64,000 nt of DNA from Chitinophagaceae bacterium (lineage in GTDB: Bacteria > Bacteroidota > Bacteroidia > Chitinophagales > Chitinophagaceae): positions 1 through 64,000 of the forward strand of contig JAIETM010000001.1 of assembly GCA_019745155.1 (NCBI GenBank). The letters run 5' to 3'. The notes under the pieces were generated by a model. It worked only from the letters and a program-made list of their open reading frames with translations, did not search any database and was not told where the DNA came from. Shown here piece after piece: positions 63,395 to 64,000 of the stretch. Within the stretch, counting starts at the first letter, position 1. The number at the start of each line of letters is the position of its first letter. Made by a program: the position numbers and the translations under genes.

Positions 63395-64000
63395 TCAGGA
63401 AATTTCTTTTGTTGCTATTGGAGGTTTTGTATTGCCAAACACTTTTGTATTTCCTGTTGCTGTATGTTGCTTATGTTTATTTGTTATCCAATTCCATATT
63501 TTCAACGAACCATCCGTTCTGCATCTCATCCTGTAACGAATTATAAAAGCAGATGCCAGCGTTAACATACCAATGAAAATGATTGAAGCATTAATGCTTA
63601 TTAAGTCTGCTATTATTCCTGTAAGTATTGCACCAATAGCATAACCTAAATCTCTCCACAAACGAAAGATGCCGATACTTTTTGCCCTGTCTTGCGGATT
63701 TGTATTTTCTGCAACTGTTGCAAGGAATGTTGGATATACCATTGCTGTACCCCATCCTAAAATGGAAGAGAGAATAATAAAATGTAACATAGTATTGGCC
63801 CAAACCAAAACAATCAAAGCAATGGCCTGTAAAAACATGCCTATGTAGAGCATATCTTTTTTACAAAACTTATCAGCCATTCTTCCGGTAAACAATTGAC
63901 CGATGCCCCAAACGGCTGGATATATTGCTGTAACAATTCCAATTTCACCAATAGTAAAACCTTTAGTTGCAAGCAGGATTGGAAAAATGCCCCATGCCAT
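63395..64000 (-). CDS. MFS transporter, N-terminal part outside the window
   Basis: The last 201 residues of an MFS protein; the frame runs through the right edge. At least five TM helices are visible, with a motif-A-like G-R-M-A-D-K-F-C-K-K-D loop and a hydrophilic tail (K-H-K-Q-H-T-A-T-G-N-T-K). The substrate cannot be judged. It could be cargo of the island or chromosomal sequence beyond it. Confidence 0.8.
   Translation of the reverse strand: MAWGIFPILLATKGFTIGEIGIVTAIYPAVWGIGQLFTGRMADKFCKKDMLYIGMFLQAIALIVLVWANTMLHFIILSSILGWGTAMVYPTFLATVAENTNPQDRAKSIGIFRLWRDLGYAIGAILTGIIADLISINASIIFIGMLTLASAFIIRYRMRCRTDGSLKIWNWITNKHKQHTATGNTKVFGNTKPPIATKEIS

Noticed and set aside
1-64000. tRNA or rRNA genes as island attachment site
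   Set aside because: No cloverleaf or rRNA sequence was recognised by eye around 47,400-48,260 or elsewhere in the window.

Overview
The window is a 64 kb piece of a Bacteroidota chromosome, most likely from the Chitinophagaceae. Evidence: a SusC/SusD outer-membrane pair, DUF5103, the long form of IspH, the archaeal/eukaryotic-type ProRS, a YWFCY-type coupling protein, and the Bacteroidota promoter element TAnnTTTG before many genes. The genus cannot be named from sequence reading alone.

Positions 1 to about 47,400 are ordinary housekeeping chromosome on both strands in short operons: a serine hydrolase, queuosine synthesis (queG), an ECF sigma factor with a membrane/beta-barrel partner, bioA, a SusC/SusD locus, ABC export permease, sppA, folK, a deoxynucleoside kinase, MFS and LysE transporters, gcvP, a K+ channel, FKBP, ABC-F, ispH, a LolC/FtsX-type permease, an rRNA/tRNA methyltransferase, a BamA/TamA-like barrel, truB, proS, a FadL-like barrel, miaA, the CCA-adding enzyme, a heptosyltransferase-like GT9 enzyme and dapD. 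At least six of these genes carry a TAnnTTTG box 4 to 5 bases before the start codon, which suggests leaderless transcripts.

Positions 47,550 to 48,130 hold an array of about four 103-bp palindrome-rich repeats ending in a nested hairpin. This marks the left side of an AT-richer accessory region that continues past the right edge. The region contains a YhcG-type PDDEXK nuclease gene (with two large palindromes inside it), a seven-gene minus-strand operon, a PIF1-like helicase, a mobilisation set (coupling protein, MobP-like relaxase, MobC-like accessory protein, probable oriT), an AlbA_2 (Schlafen-type) gene split by an apparent one-base frameshift, a RadC/JAB protein and a truncated MFS transporter. 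No integrase is in view.

The most interesting system is the operon at 49,369-55,264: XRE regulator, Cas4-like Fe-S PD-(D/E)XK nuclease, long prokaryotic Argonaute with an apparently complete DEDD tetrad, a small helical protein, an HExxH zinc-peptidase-like protein, a winged-helix-like small protein and a three-helix membrane protein. The first three genes overlap and the rest are closely spaced. The promoter contains two identical 20-bp operators 32 bp apart. It looks like an Argonaute-based defence cassette on a mobilisable island. Argonaute with Cas4-like nuclease is a known association; the combination with a metallopeptidase and membrane protein is the part that may be new.
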